Source of the DNA: Acidobacteriota bacterium
GTDB taxonomy: Bacteria > Acidobacteriota > Aminicenantia > UBA2199
Assembly: GCA_028749105.1 (NCBI GenBank)
Contig: JAQUQF010000111.1
Coordinates: 1-6,095, forward strand
Reading direction: 5' to 3'
DNA: 6,095 nucleotides
How positions within the stretch are numbered: the first letter of the stretch is position 1; every line of letters starts with the position of its first letter. Made by a program: the position numbers and the translations under genes. The notes below the pieces were generated by a model, which ran no database searches, was not told the origin of the DNA, and was given only the letters and a program-made list of their open reading frames with translations. Below, piece after piece: positions 1 through 5,824 of this stretch.

Positions 1-1024
1 GCTTCTCGAACACATTTTTGAGGATGATGTTGACGAGAGAGTATTCCGCGTTCAGGTAGTCCCTGTCGGGTTCCCACCGGCTGCCCTGCGTGATGGCTTC
101 CTCCTTGAACGGGACCACCCGCTCGAGGACCTGGTTCCCGCTGGCGTCGGTTCCGACAATCTTGGCGCGCGGGGCCATCATGTCGAAGGTCAACCCGTAG
201 CCGCGGAACTTCTTGACCTTGCCGATCCCGTCGATGAGGATCTCGGGGGTCGAGTAGAGGAACGCCTCGCGGAGCTTCTCGTTCTGGTCGATCATGTCGT
301 CCCAGTCGTAGGGATGAATGACCATGCCAAAAACGGGCATGTCGCTGTCGATGGCAATGGCCCCGCCGCGGGCCTGCAGCGCGAGCATCTGATGCAGGGC
401 ATCGAGGTGCTTGGGCGTCAGGGTCGAGACGACGGTTCCGGCCGGGACGGTCAGTTGCGTCGAGGTGAACGGGTCGTAGGTGAACCGGACGGGGGTCAGC
501 GATCCCGTGCAGACGAACTTGTTGGCGAAATGCATATACATCTCGCGGCCGAAGTTTTCCCACACCTGCACTCCGGCTCCACCGAAGGAATCCAGGATCA
601 TCTCAAGCTGCTGCTGGAATTCCCAGTCATAGATGAAGTCGTTGATGCAGTAGTTCGGGCTGCGGCGAGCCGTGTGCCAGCCCGAGTAGGTTTCGGTCTT
701 GAACCCGTACCCGAGCAGGTAGGCTTTGTACGTGCAGGGGTCGACGCCGGGGTCGTCCTGCCCGTTGGTGCCCGCGGCGCGGTATCCGGTTTCCTGTTCC
801 CACCGGGTCAGGCCGGCCTGGTCGTCCATGCCGGGGTAGAAGGTGTGGACCTTGCGGACGTAGCCTTCGCCCAGCTTAAACTGGCCCGACTTCTGGATGT
901 CGCGGTAGATCGACGGGGTTTCGCGGAGCATTTTCCGAATCACCGGGTCGAAGTTCTCGGAGATTCGGATCATGATCCGATTGAAGCTCTCGACAGAGAG
1001 CGGCATTGCGGCTGCGGTGGTCAT
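1..1024 (-). CDS. Probable major capsid (coat) protein, C-terminus cut by window edge
   Basis: The frame is open from the ATG at 1024 to the left edge, giving 341 residues with no stop. Function is inferred from its place directly after the scaffold-like gene, its own leader, its length, and its make-up: an N-terminal arm (about 1-45), a glycine/aromatic-rich stretch that could be an extended loop (45-120), a helix-rich segment (130-170) that could be the spine, and beta-rich segments. The stretch DGIGKVKKFRGYGLTF (265-280) resembles the glycine-rich strand and loop elements common in HK97-fold coats. I do not recognise the exact family. It would form the icosahedral shell. The start at 1024 is chosen because GGAGG lies five bases upstream; an in-frame ATG at 1036 would place that GGAGG inside the coding region. 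A 292-base non-coding gap precedes it, unlike the tight packing of the other genes. A decoration or other head protein is a less likely alternative. Confidence 0.8.
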   Translation of the reverse strand, partial: MTTAAAMPLSVESFNRIMIRISENFDPVIRKMLRETPSIYRDIQKSGQFKLGEGYVRKVHTFYPGMDDQAGLTRWEQETGYRAAGTNGQDDPGVDPCTYKAYLLGYGFKTETYSGWHTARRSPNYCINDFIYDWEFQQQLEMILDSFGGAGVQVWENFGREMYMHFANKFVCTGSLTPVRFTYDPFTSTQLTVPAGTVVSTLTPKHLDALHQMLALQARGGAIAIDSDMPVFGMVIHPYDWDDMIDQNEKLREAFLYSTPEILIDGIGKVKKFRGYGLTFDMMAPRAKIVGTDASGNQVLERVVPFKEEAITQGSRWEPDRDYLNAEYSLVNIILKNVFEK

Positions 1025-1118
1025 GGTTTCCTCCATGATTAAAAGTTCAGGTTGATTTGTCACCTGCGAAATCTCGCAGGCGTCGGCCGGGGTGCCGAAC
1101 AATCGCCCTGACTTTTAA
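1021..1118 (-). promoter_or_regulatory. Structured 5' leader RNA of the coat gene (three-way junction plus start-codon hairpin)
   Basis: In coat-gene sense the DNA can fold as follows. P1: TTAAAAGTCAGG (1118-1107) pairs with CCTGAACTTTTAA (1051-1039), 12 bp with one bulged A. P2: GATTGT (1104-1099) pairs with ACAAATC (1060-1054), again with one bulged A. P3: TCGGC/GCCGA (1083-1098) with a 6-base loop. P4: CCTGCGA/TCGCAGG (1063-1080) with a 4-base loop. Helices P2, P3 and P4 form a three-way junction closed by P1 across a small internal loop. P1 ends directly against hairpin P5 (1021-1038), a perfect 6-bp stem TCATGG/CCATGA whose stem holds the start AUG. No U-tract follows any hairpin, so this does not look like a terminator. 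A cis-acting control element is inferred, possibly bound by a phage protein. No known RNA family is recognised, and folding energy was not computed. Confidence 0.55.
1030..1034 (-). promoter_or_regulatory. Ribosome binding site of the coat gene
   Basis: GGAGG on the minus strand sits five bases before the ATG at 1024, a strong Shine-Dalgarno match. It decides between the ATG at 1024 and the in-frame ATG at 1036, which overlaps this site. Part of it lies in the loop and part in the stem of the start-codon hairpin at 1021-1038. Confidence 0.75.
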
Positions 1119-1131
1119 CGCAGCCTACGCG

Positions 1132-1248
1132 CCGCCGAGCAGCGGACTAGTCTCTACCGTTTACGTGCGGTGACGCCGGTCGAGTAGCCGGGATACGTCT
1201 ACCCCGTCGAGACGGGGTGGCTCCGCGTTGCGCGGCATGAAATAAACG
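1132..1248 (-). other. Upstream leader region with several hairpins
   Basis: This is the 5' half of the gap before the coat gene. In coat-gene sense it holds the perfect hairpins CCGCG-CAA-CGCGG (1223-1235) and ACCCCGT-CTCG-ACGGGGT (1201-1218), and weaker ones ACCG/CGGT (1156-1171) and CCGC/GCGG (1132-1145). A long-range pairing CGTTTAT (1248-1242) with GTAAACG (1164-1158) could enclose the first two hairpins, but it competes with the third. No convincing open reading frame lies here. It may be the front part of one larger structured RNA together with the element at 1021-1118, or simply a GC-rich untranslated leader in which short hairpins occur by chance. Confidence 0.35.
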
Positions 1249-1272
1249 TTCAATTCCTTAACGCGACACAAT

Positions 1273-1299
1273 CGAATACCATTGATCCAAAAAAGTCAA
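1273..1299 (-). promoter_or_regulatory. Possible sigma70-type promoter before the coat gene
   Basis: The minus strand has TTGACT at 1299-1294, five of six bases of the -35 consensus, within an A/T-rich stretch just after the scaffold stop codon. The best -10 candidate is TATTCG (1278-1273) at a 15-base spacing, which matches only three of six bases, and the spacing is short. If used, transcription would start around 1265 and make a leader of about 240 bases before the coat gene. Extra transcription would suit a coat protein needed in hundreds of copies. The weak -10 keeps this tentative. Confidence 0.25.
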
Positions 1300-1316
1300 G
1301 CATAAAATTCAGACGG

Positions 1317-2510
1317 TTACCGGTTTGCGGATTCCTGGGCCATGACCGACCGGACGATGTCGGCCGCAGAGGCCCCGTCCTTGTGTTGGGCGGCCAGGTT
1401 GGGCGGGTTGGTTTCGCGGGAGTCGAGTCCGGGCCGGATGCCGTAGCGGTCCTTGAGTTCCTTCTCGAGGGCGACGCGGCGGGCCATTTCCTTCTTCCAC
1501 ATGGAGAGGTAGACGGGGGCGGTCACGCCGAGGATGAGGTGCTTGGACTGCTCGAGGGGGTCGTCCTTTGAGAACAGGTCGCGGATCTTGGCATGCATGA
1601 TGGCCACGACCTTGTTGTACCCCTCGTTGCCGGGGATGGGGTTCAGGATGAAGTGGCCTGCCTGCAGCACGGCTTCCGACGCCGCCTTGAGCATGGCCTG
1701 CCGGCCCATGCTGTCGGCCATGGCATGCTGCTTCTGCTGCTCGGCGTCAAGCTGGCTCTTGATCTCGCTGTGTCGGGCAAGCTCCATCTGCTTGAGGCGT
1801 TCGATGTGGTCGTAGTTGGCGAGCAGCGGGACGATCATCGGCGAGGCGTCCGGTGCCTTTTCGTCGATGATTTCGGCGCGCTTCTTCGGGGTGGCCTTGA
1901 TGAGTTCGGCGATGGTGTCGTCGTCGATCTCCCATTCCTTGGCCGTGGCCTTTACCTGCTCGATGAGGGCGTTCTGCTGGGCGGCGTACTTGGCCTGAAA
2001 ACGGGGGTCGGCCTCGAGCGAGAACCGGCCGATCTTGTCGTAGGCTTCGTTGAGCTTGGCCTGAAGGGACTGGACCTGCTTCTGCGCCTCGAGGATCTGC
2101 TCGGGGGTCTGGCCGGCCGGCTGGGCCGGCTGGGGCTGGGCCTCGCGGGCCTTCTTGAGGTCGTCGCGGGCCTGGTTGAGTTCGGCGCGCAGGGCCGCGA
2201 ACGCATGGCGGGTCTTCTGGTTGGCATTCTTGATGTCGTCGGGTTCTTCCGGGGCGGGCTGACCGTCGGGCTTGGTGGCCGGCGCGGGCACGGCATCCTT
2301 GATGCCGAGTAAGGACGCGGGCACTTCGACGTTGGAAAGGTCCACTTCCCCTTCTTCGGGTTTGGCCGGGGCCGGGGCCGCGGGGGCCGGCGCCGGGGCA
2401 GCCGGGGCCGCGGGTTTGGCCGGGGCCTGTGGGGCCGGCGAGCGGTTCATGACTTCATTGAGGATGTCGCTGGCGGCCTGACTGGAGCTTTTGCCTTCAT
2501 CGGTTCCCAT
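1317..2510 (-). CDS. Probable scaffolding protein
   Basis: A protein of 397 residues, immediately upstream of the coat gene. Residues 24-52 are an Ala/Pro-rich, probably disordered stretch, and 53-95 are acidic and proline-rich. Residues 98-160 and 230-285 are charged, Gln/Ala-rich and helical, with coiled-coil character. The C-terminal third (300-357) is helical with basic patches. There is no signal peptide, membrane segment or visible protease motif. Low complexity, coiled coils and a position between portal and coat genes fit a scaffolding protein, which would guide coat subunits into a procapsid and then leave. Short similar motifs occur at both ends: ASDILNEVM (13-21) and AADIVRSVM (382-390). 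The ATG at 2510 overlaps the end of the preceding gene by 14 bases; AAGGGA (2522-2517) lies six bases upstream, so translational coupling is likely. I cannot tie it to a named scaffold family; a minor structural protein is the alternative. Confidence 0.7.
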   Translation of the reverse strand: MGTDEGKSSSQAASDILNEVMNRSPAPQAPAKPAAPAAPAPAPAAPAPAKPEEGEVDLSNVEVPASLLGIKDAVPAPATKPDGQPAPEEPDDIKNANQKTRHAFAALRAELNQARDDLKKAREAQPQPAQPAGQTPEQILEAQKQVQSLQAKLNEAYDKIGRFSLEADPRFQAKYAAQQNALIEQVKATAKEWEIDDDTIAELIKATPKKRAEIIDEKAPDASPMIVPLLANYDHIERLKQMELARHSEIKSQLDAEQQKQHAMADSMGRQAMLKAASEAVLQAGHFILNPIPGNEGYNKVVAIMHAKIRDLFSKDDPLEQSKHLILGVTAPVYLSMWKKEMARRVALEKELKDRYGIRPGLDSRETNPPNLAAQHKDGASAADIVRSVMAQESANR

Positions 2511-2814
2511 TTTCCGTCCCTTTCTGTTCCGGGTTGTTGTTCTGCGGGTTTTCGAAGTACGAGACTGGTTCCGGGGCGTCCGTCACGATGGACTTGTGGA
2601 GCGTGACCATCCGGTCGAGGGCCTCGTCGTATCCGGTCTTGATGCCGACGAGGGTGAGGGCGGTTTCCGACCTGATCCTTTCGGGGTCTGGCAGTTGGAT
2701 TCGCCCTTCGTTGCGGACGAGGGCGATGACGAGTTCGGTCATGGGGTTGTCGCGCCATTCGAGGTATTTGGCGCGAAGGTCGGGGTTCGTCTGGATCTCG
2801 GCGATGGTCCTCAT
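2497..2814 (-). CDS. Small conserved-looking phage protein, function unknown
   Basis: A protein of 105 residues between the portal and scaffold genes. It is real by context: AAGGAG (2824-2819) lies four bases before the ATG at 2814, the gap from the portal stop is 13 bases, and its end overlaps the scaffold start by 14 bases. Residues 1-35 look helical, with a YLEWRDNPMT segment (17-26). Residues 49-74 form a second likely helix containing GIKTGY (57-62). The tail (80-105) is Asn/Pro/Glu-rich and probably disordered. There are no cysteines, signal peptide or membrane segments. Small proteins of this helical shape next to the portal gene are common in phages, from memory, and are usually unannotated. 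A role in procapsid assembly, as a portal or scaffold partner, is an inference from position only. Confidence 0.85.
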   Translation of the reverse strand: MRTIAEIQTNPDLRAKYLEWRDNPMTELVIALVRNEGRIQLPDPERIRSETALTLVGIKTGYDEALDRMVTLHKSIVTDAPEPVSYFENPQNNNPEQKGTENGNR

Positions 2815-2827
2815 GGCTCTCCTTTTT

Positions 2828-5134
2828 TCAGGTCGGCTCGGGTTCAGCCGGCTCGGGTTGCACGATGCCCTTGCGCTGCAGGTCGGCGGCGGCCTTCATG
2901 TCGGACAGCCGCATGGAGTGGATGGCCTTGGCGGTCCTGATCTCGTTTTGCTTGATCATATTGGCCATCTTGACTTCGAAGTTCTTTTGGATTTCGGCGA
3001 GCTTGGTCTGCGTTTCGCGGTCGGCCATGACCTGCTGGGCCTGTGCGACAAGCTGCTGCTGCTGCTGCTGGGCCTGCTGGGCCTGCTGGGCCTGCGCCTG
3101 GGCGATCTTCTGCATTTGCTGAAAGACCTTGGCGAGTTCCTTGATCTGGCCTTCCATGACTTGGACCTGCCCCTTGCGCGAGGGGTCGCGGGCGAATTCC
3201 TGCAGGTGCTGGGAGAGGTGCTGCAGGCCGATCTGCATGGCGGGCAGGGCCATCTGCAGGTTGACTTGGCCGGGGTTCTGCATGAAGGCCGAGGCGATTT
3301 CCATCAGCTTGGGCAGGTGGACGAGCCAATGGATCGCGTGGGGCTGGTCGACGCCGACGACGACCTGCTGGCCGGCCATGATGTCGTTGTTTTCCAGCAT
3401 GGCCAGCGAATGCTCGGATGTCGGAATCTGGTCGCGGCCGGCCTCTGGCAGGTAGCGGTTGACCATGGTCTGGCCGACGAGCGAGGCGACGCGGTCGCGC
3501 ATGGCGTTGCGCCTGCCGATCTCGTCCATGGCCCCGGCCATGGAGACGAGTTCGCGGGTGACCATGTCGTGCATGACGGCCGAGCCGTTGCCGATGGCGC
3601 GCATGGCCTTGACGCGGGCGGTCTTGGGGTCGAGTGCCTCGCTGGGTACGCCGCGCTTTTTGCAGCGGTCCCGGAACGCCTTGGCTTCCTCGTAGCCCGG
3701 TGCCTCGCTGGGGTAGCTGGGGTTGGCGAGCCGCCTGAACATTTCCTTGTGCAGGGCGTCGAGGTGCAGGTAGTGGATGGAGATCTGGTTTTTCTCGAGC
3801 TTGGCGGCCTTGCGTTCCTCGGTGGTGACTTCGGTGGCCGTGCGCTCGGGGAGTTCCGGTCCTTCAAGCTGCTTTTTGTAGACGCCGGTGTTGTTGTTCA
3901 GGATCTGGTGGAGCATGTTTCGGACGCCGATCAGGCCGGTGAGGTTCGGCGCGAAGGTATGCTGGATGGCGCGGAATCCCGACGGCAGGATGGTGACGGG
4001 TCCGAGCCGCATGACGTTGACCTTCTGCGCGCCTCCGGTGGTAGGCTCGAGGATGAAGCTGCTGGACATGCTCGCGCCGTCGACGGTCGAGTTGATGAAG
4101 CGGTTGGAAAGCTCGACGTGGGGGTATATCCGGTGGCCGAGCCCCTTGACGGACTTGAAGTAGCCGTCCCCGATGTTCCACATGAAGAGGCACAGGGCCT
4201 GCTGCATGGAGTCGTACTCGTCCTGGCCGACGTAGAGGTAGCCGGGGAGTTCCTCGTCCTCGTAGATGATGTGGCGGCTGACCTTGCCGCTGTATTCCTT
4301 GACCAGAAGCTGGATCACGCGGATGGGGTTGCAATAATTTTCCGAGGCGGCGAAGTCGTTGTTCTTAAGCTGCTGCTGCAGGGATTCGATCAGGGTCCCC
4401 TGGAACCGGCCGTCGGCGTTCTCGGAGTTCTTGGCCGACCTGATGATCACTTCCCGGATGAGGTCGGTGGACCAGCCGGCCTCGGCGGCGAGCCGGGTTG
4501 CTTTTTCGTCGGCGATCTTGGCGTACAGTTCGTGGGCCTGGTAGCTGTGGCGTATGCCGATCAGCTCGATCTGGCCGATGGCGGCCTTGCTGTTGGGCGG
4601 CACGAGCATGGAGGCGCGCTTTGCGGCCTGCGGACGCCAGTCGTACCGGTCGGTCCAGAACATGGGGCCGATGCCCGTGACGAGCATTTCCTTGGTGCAG
4701 AGCATGCGGTTGTAGAAGTAGTCGGGCCAGTCCATCACGGCCCTGGTGTATTCCTCGGCGATGATGTCGTTGTAGTTGATGCCGGGGCGTTGCGGGTCAA
4801 CGTCAAGGCCGCAATCGACGGTGATCAGGCGCGGCACTTCCATGTCGAGTTCCCAAATGCTGGCGGCGTTGGTGTCGATGATGGATTCGGCCTCGCGGAA
4901 GTTGACGTTGCTGCGCCATTTTTGGGCGTTGGCCTCGAGGTCCGATGCCCGGTACGGCGGGTTCCCGTCGATTAGCCCTTGGATCTTCGTCCGGTACCGC
5001 GCGGCTTCAGCGTCTGCGTCCTTGATGCTGACATAAAGCTGGTAGGCCGCGGAGCAGTCCTTGATCCGTGACTTCGGGGCGCGGCCGGTGGGCGTCAGGG
5101 TCTGGATCGGGGCGTTGGGGTCCGGTGTTTCCAT
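2828..5134 (-). CDS. Portal protein (head-to-tail connector)
   Basis: A 768-residue protein that would form the ring at one capsid vertex through which DNA is packaged and ejected, docking the terminase and the tail. The length fits large portals of the P22 or N4 size class. N-terminal residues 25-170 are helical, with an aromatic and acidic pattern typical of portal wing regions; 270-400 are mixed strand and helix; RTATEVTTEERKAA (431-444) resembles the TATEV-type motif seen in podovirus portals, just before the long helices of the stem and clip region. Residues 630-755 form a long Gln/Ala-rich coiled coil with a glutamine-dense run (678-700), consistent with a barrel-like C-terminal extension. 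The end (758-768) is Pro/Glu-rich. AGGGAG (5150-5145) lies ten bases before the ATG at 5134, overlapping the stop of the preceding gene. Place between terminase and scaffold genes supports the call. The exact family is not identified. Confidence 0.87.
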   Translation of the reverse strand: METPDPNAPIQTLTPTGRAPKSRIKDCSAAYQLYVSIKDADAEAARYRTKIQGLIDGNPPYRASDLEANAQKWRSNVNFREAESIIDTNAASIWELDMEVPRLITVDCGLDVDPQRPGINYNDIIAEEYTRAVMDWPDYFYNRMLCTKEMLVTGIGPMFWTDRYDWRPQAAKRASMLVPPNSKAAIGQIELIGIRHSYQAHELYAKIADEKATRLAAEAGWSTDLIREVIIRSAKNSENADGRFQGTLIESLQQQLKNNDFAASENYCNPIRVIQLLVKEYSGKVSRHIIYEDEELPGYLYVGQDEYDSMQQALCLFMWNIGDGYFKSVKGLGHRIYPHVELSNRFINSTVDGASMSSSFILEPTTGGAQKVNVMRLGPVTILPSGFRAIQHTFAPNLTGLIGVRNMLHQILNNNTGVYKKQLEGPELPERTATEVTTEERKAAKLEKNQISIHYLHLDALHKEMFRRLANPSYPSEAPGYEEAKAFRDRCKKRGVPSEALDPKTARVKAMRAIGNGSAVMHDMVTRELVSMAGAMDEIGRRNAMRDRVASLVGQTMVNRYLPEAGRDQIPTSEHSLAMLENNDIMAGQQVVVGVDQPHAIHWLVHLPKLMEIASAFMQNPGQVNLQMALPAMQIGLQHLSQHLQEFARDPSRKGQVQVMEGQIKELAKVFQQMQKIAQAQAQQAQQAQQQQQQLVAQAQQVMADRETQTKLAEIQKNFEVKMANMIKQNEIRTAKAIHSMRLSDMKAAADLQRKGIVQPEPAEPEPT
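3052..3102 (-). repeat. Low-complexity glutamine-codon repeat inside the portal gene
   Basis: On the plus strand this is six GCT units (CAG codons in the gene) followed by three copies of a 9-base unit GGGCCTGCT/G (3070-3096). It encodes portal residues about 678-695, alternating Ala and Gln and then six consecutive Gln. Trinucleotide and 9-base repeats of this kind can expand or contract by slippage, so the length of this coiled-coil stretch may vary among relatives. Confidence 0.8.
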
Positions 5135-5148
5135 GGGGCGGGTTCTCC

Positions 5149-5772
5149 CTATTGCGCCGCGGCCGGCTCCAGGGCTGAGGCGGCCATTTCCGCTTTCCAG
5201 CAGAAGGCGGGGAACACGCCGTTCAGCGGGTGGGGCGGGTGCTTTGAGTGGAGCGTGGCGTAGAGGATGATGCCGTCCTGCTCGCAGACGCCGAGGACGG
5301 GGTCAAACTTGGACCGCCTGCCGGTCCATGCGCCGATCCATTGGTCGGCCCCGTTGCAGGTCAGGCATAGGGTGCGGTTGTTGAACTTGCATGACGCGCA
5401 GGTTTCGGCGCGGCCGAGGGCCTCGTCGCCGTCGACCTTGGCCATGCCGGCCTTCAGCCGCCAGCCGAGCAGGTAGGCGTTGGTGGCCTTGTTGACGTGG
5501 TAGAGCGTGATGGCGCGGGGTCCGATCTTCCGGTCGTCGGGCAGGTCTATCGCAAGCTCGGGGGACACGCTGAAGGCGAGGCTTGTTTCGATCTTCTGCG
5601 CGAAGTCGGACGGGATCGGGAGGTCGTTGGCGCGCCGGTGGGCGATGCATTGCGCGATGAGGTCGTCGATGTTCTTCTTGCTGGCGGTCCACATGCCGGT
5701 GTCAAGGTCGCGGTAAATCCAGCCTCCAGGCGGCTCCATGTTCCGGTTCTTGAGGCGCGGGTAGATCGGCAT
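5149..5772 (-). CDS. Phage protein with zinc-ribbon-like cysteine cluster, function unknown
   Basis: A protein of 207 residues from the ATG at 5772. The N-terminal part (1-60) has PPGGWIYRD and a short helix ending in AHRRAND. The C-terminal part carries CASC (125-128), then CLTC (136-139), C163 and C191: two CxxC pairs seven residues apart, as in a zinc ribbon or small iron-sulfur fold. Metal binding is inferred. From memory, other phages carry unnamed proteins with a similar HR-x-N helix and Cys-rich tail near the terminase and portal genes, but I cannot name a family. The gene lies between the terminase and portal genes, 14 bases from the latter, so a packaging or head role is possible. 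Start choice: GGGAG (5781-5777) lies four bases before 5772; an in-frame ATG at 5799, with a weaker AAAGG eight bases upstream, would add nine residues (216 in all), and one at 5787 is also possible. Confidence 0.82.
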   Translation of the reverse strand: MPIYPRLKNRNMEPPGGWIYRDLDTGMWTASKKNIDDLIAQCIAHRRANDLPIPSDFAQKIETSLAFSVSPELAIDLPDDRKIGPRAITLYHVNKATNAYLLGWRLKAGMAKVDGDEALGRAETCASCKFNNRTLCLTCNGADQWIGAWTGRRSKFDPVLGVCEQDGIILYATLHSKHPPHPLNGVFPAFCWKAEMAASALEPAAAQ

Positions 5773-5776
5773 TCCA

Positions 5777-5784
5777 CTCCCTTT
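5777..5784 (-). promoter_or_regulatory. Ribosome binding site deciding the start of the cysteine-cluster protein
   Basis: AAAGGGAG on the minus strand ends four bases before the ATG at 5772. It is a better Shine-Dalgarno match than AAAGG (5812-5808) before the alternative ATG at 5799, so the shorter protein is preferred, with moderate certainty. Confidence 0.5.
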
Positions 5785-5824
5785 CATCAATGGGGTCATG
5801 TGCTACACCTTTCGAGGCTACATG

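Noticed and set aside
314..1042. A 242-codon open frame on the plus strand
   Set aside because: It is the antisense shadow of the coat gene, whose own frame is open for 341 codons with a strong ribosome binding site and well-mixed protein composition.
1201..1218. A strong GC-rich hairpin as a Rho-independent terminator
   Set aside because: No run of T follows the hairpin in either direction, so it is kept only as part of the leader structure.
1248..1257. GTTCAATTCC on the plus strand, resembling the T-loop of a transfer RNA or transfer-messenger RNA
   Set aside because: The flanking bases do not form the 5-bp T stem, and no acceptor, D or anticodon arm is found around it.
1593..2312. A 239-codon open frame on the plus strand
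   Set aside because: Antisense shadow of the scaffold-like gene, made of Gly/Leu/Val-rich low-complexity sequence.
2534..4975. An 813-codon open frame on the plus strand
   Set aside because: It lies opposite the portal and the 105-residue gene, has low-complexity Leu/Gly/Val/Asp-rich content typical of antisense frames in GC-rich DNA, and no recognisable domain. The minus-strand genes have ribosome binding sites and sensible protein features.
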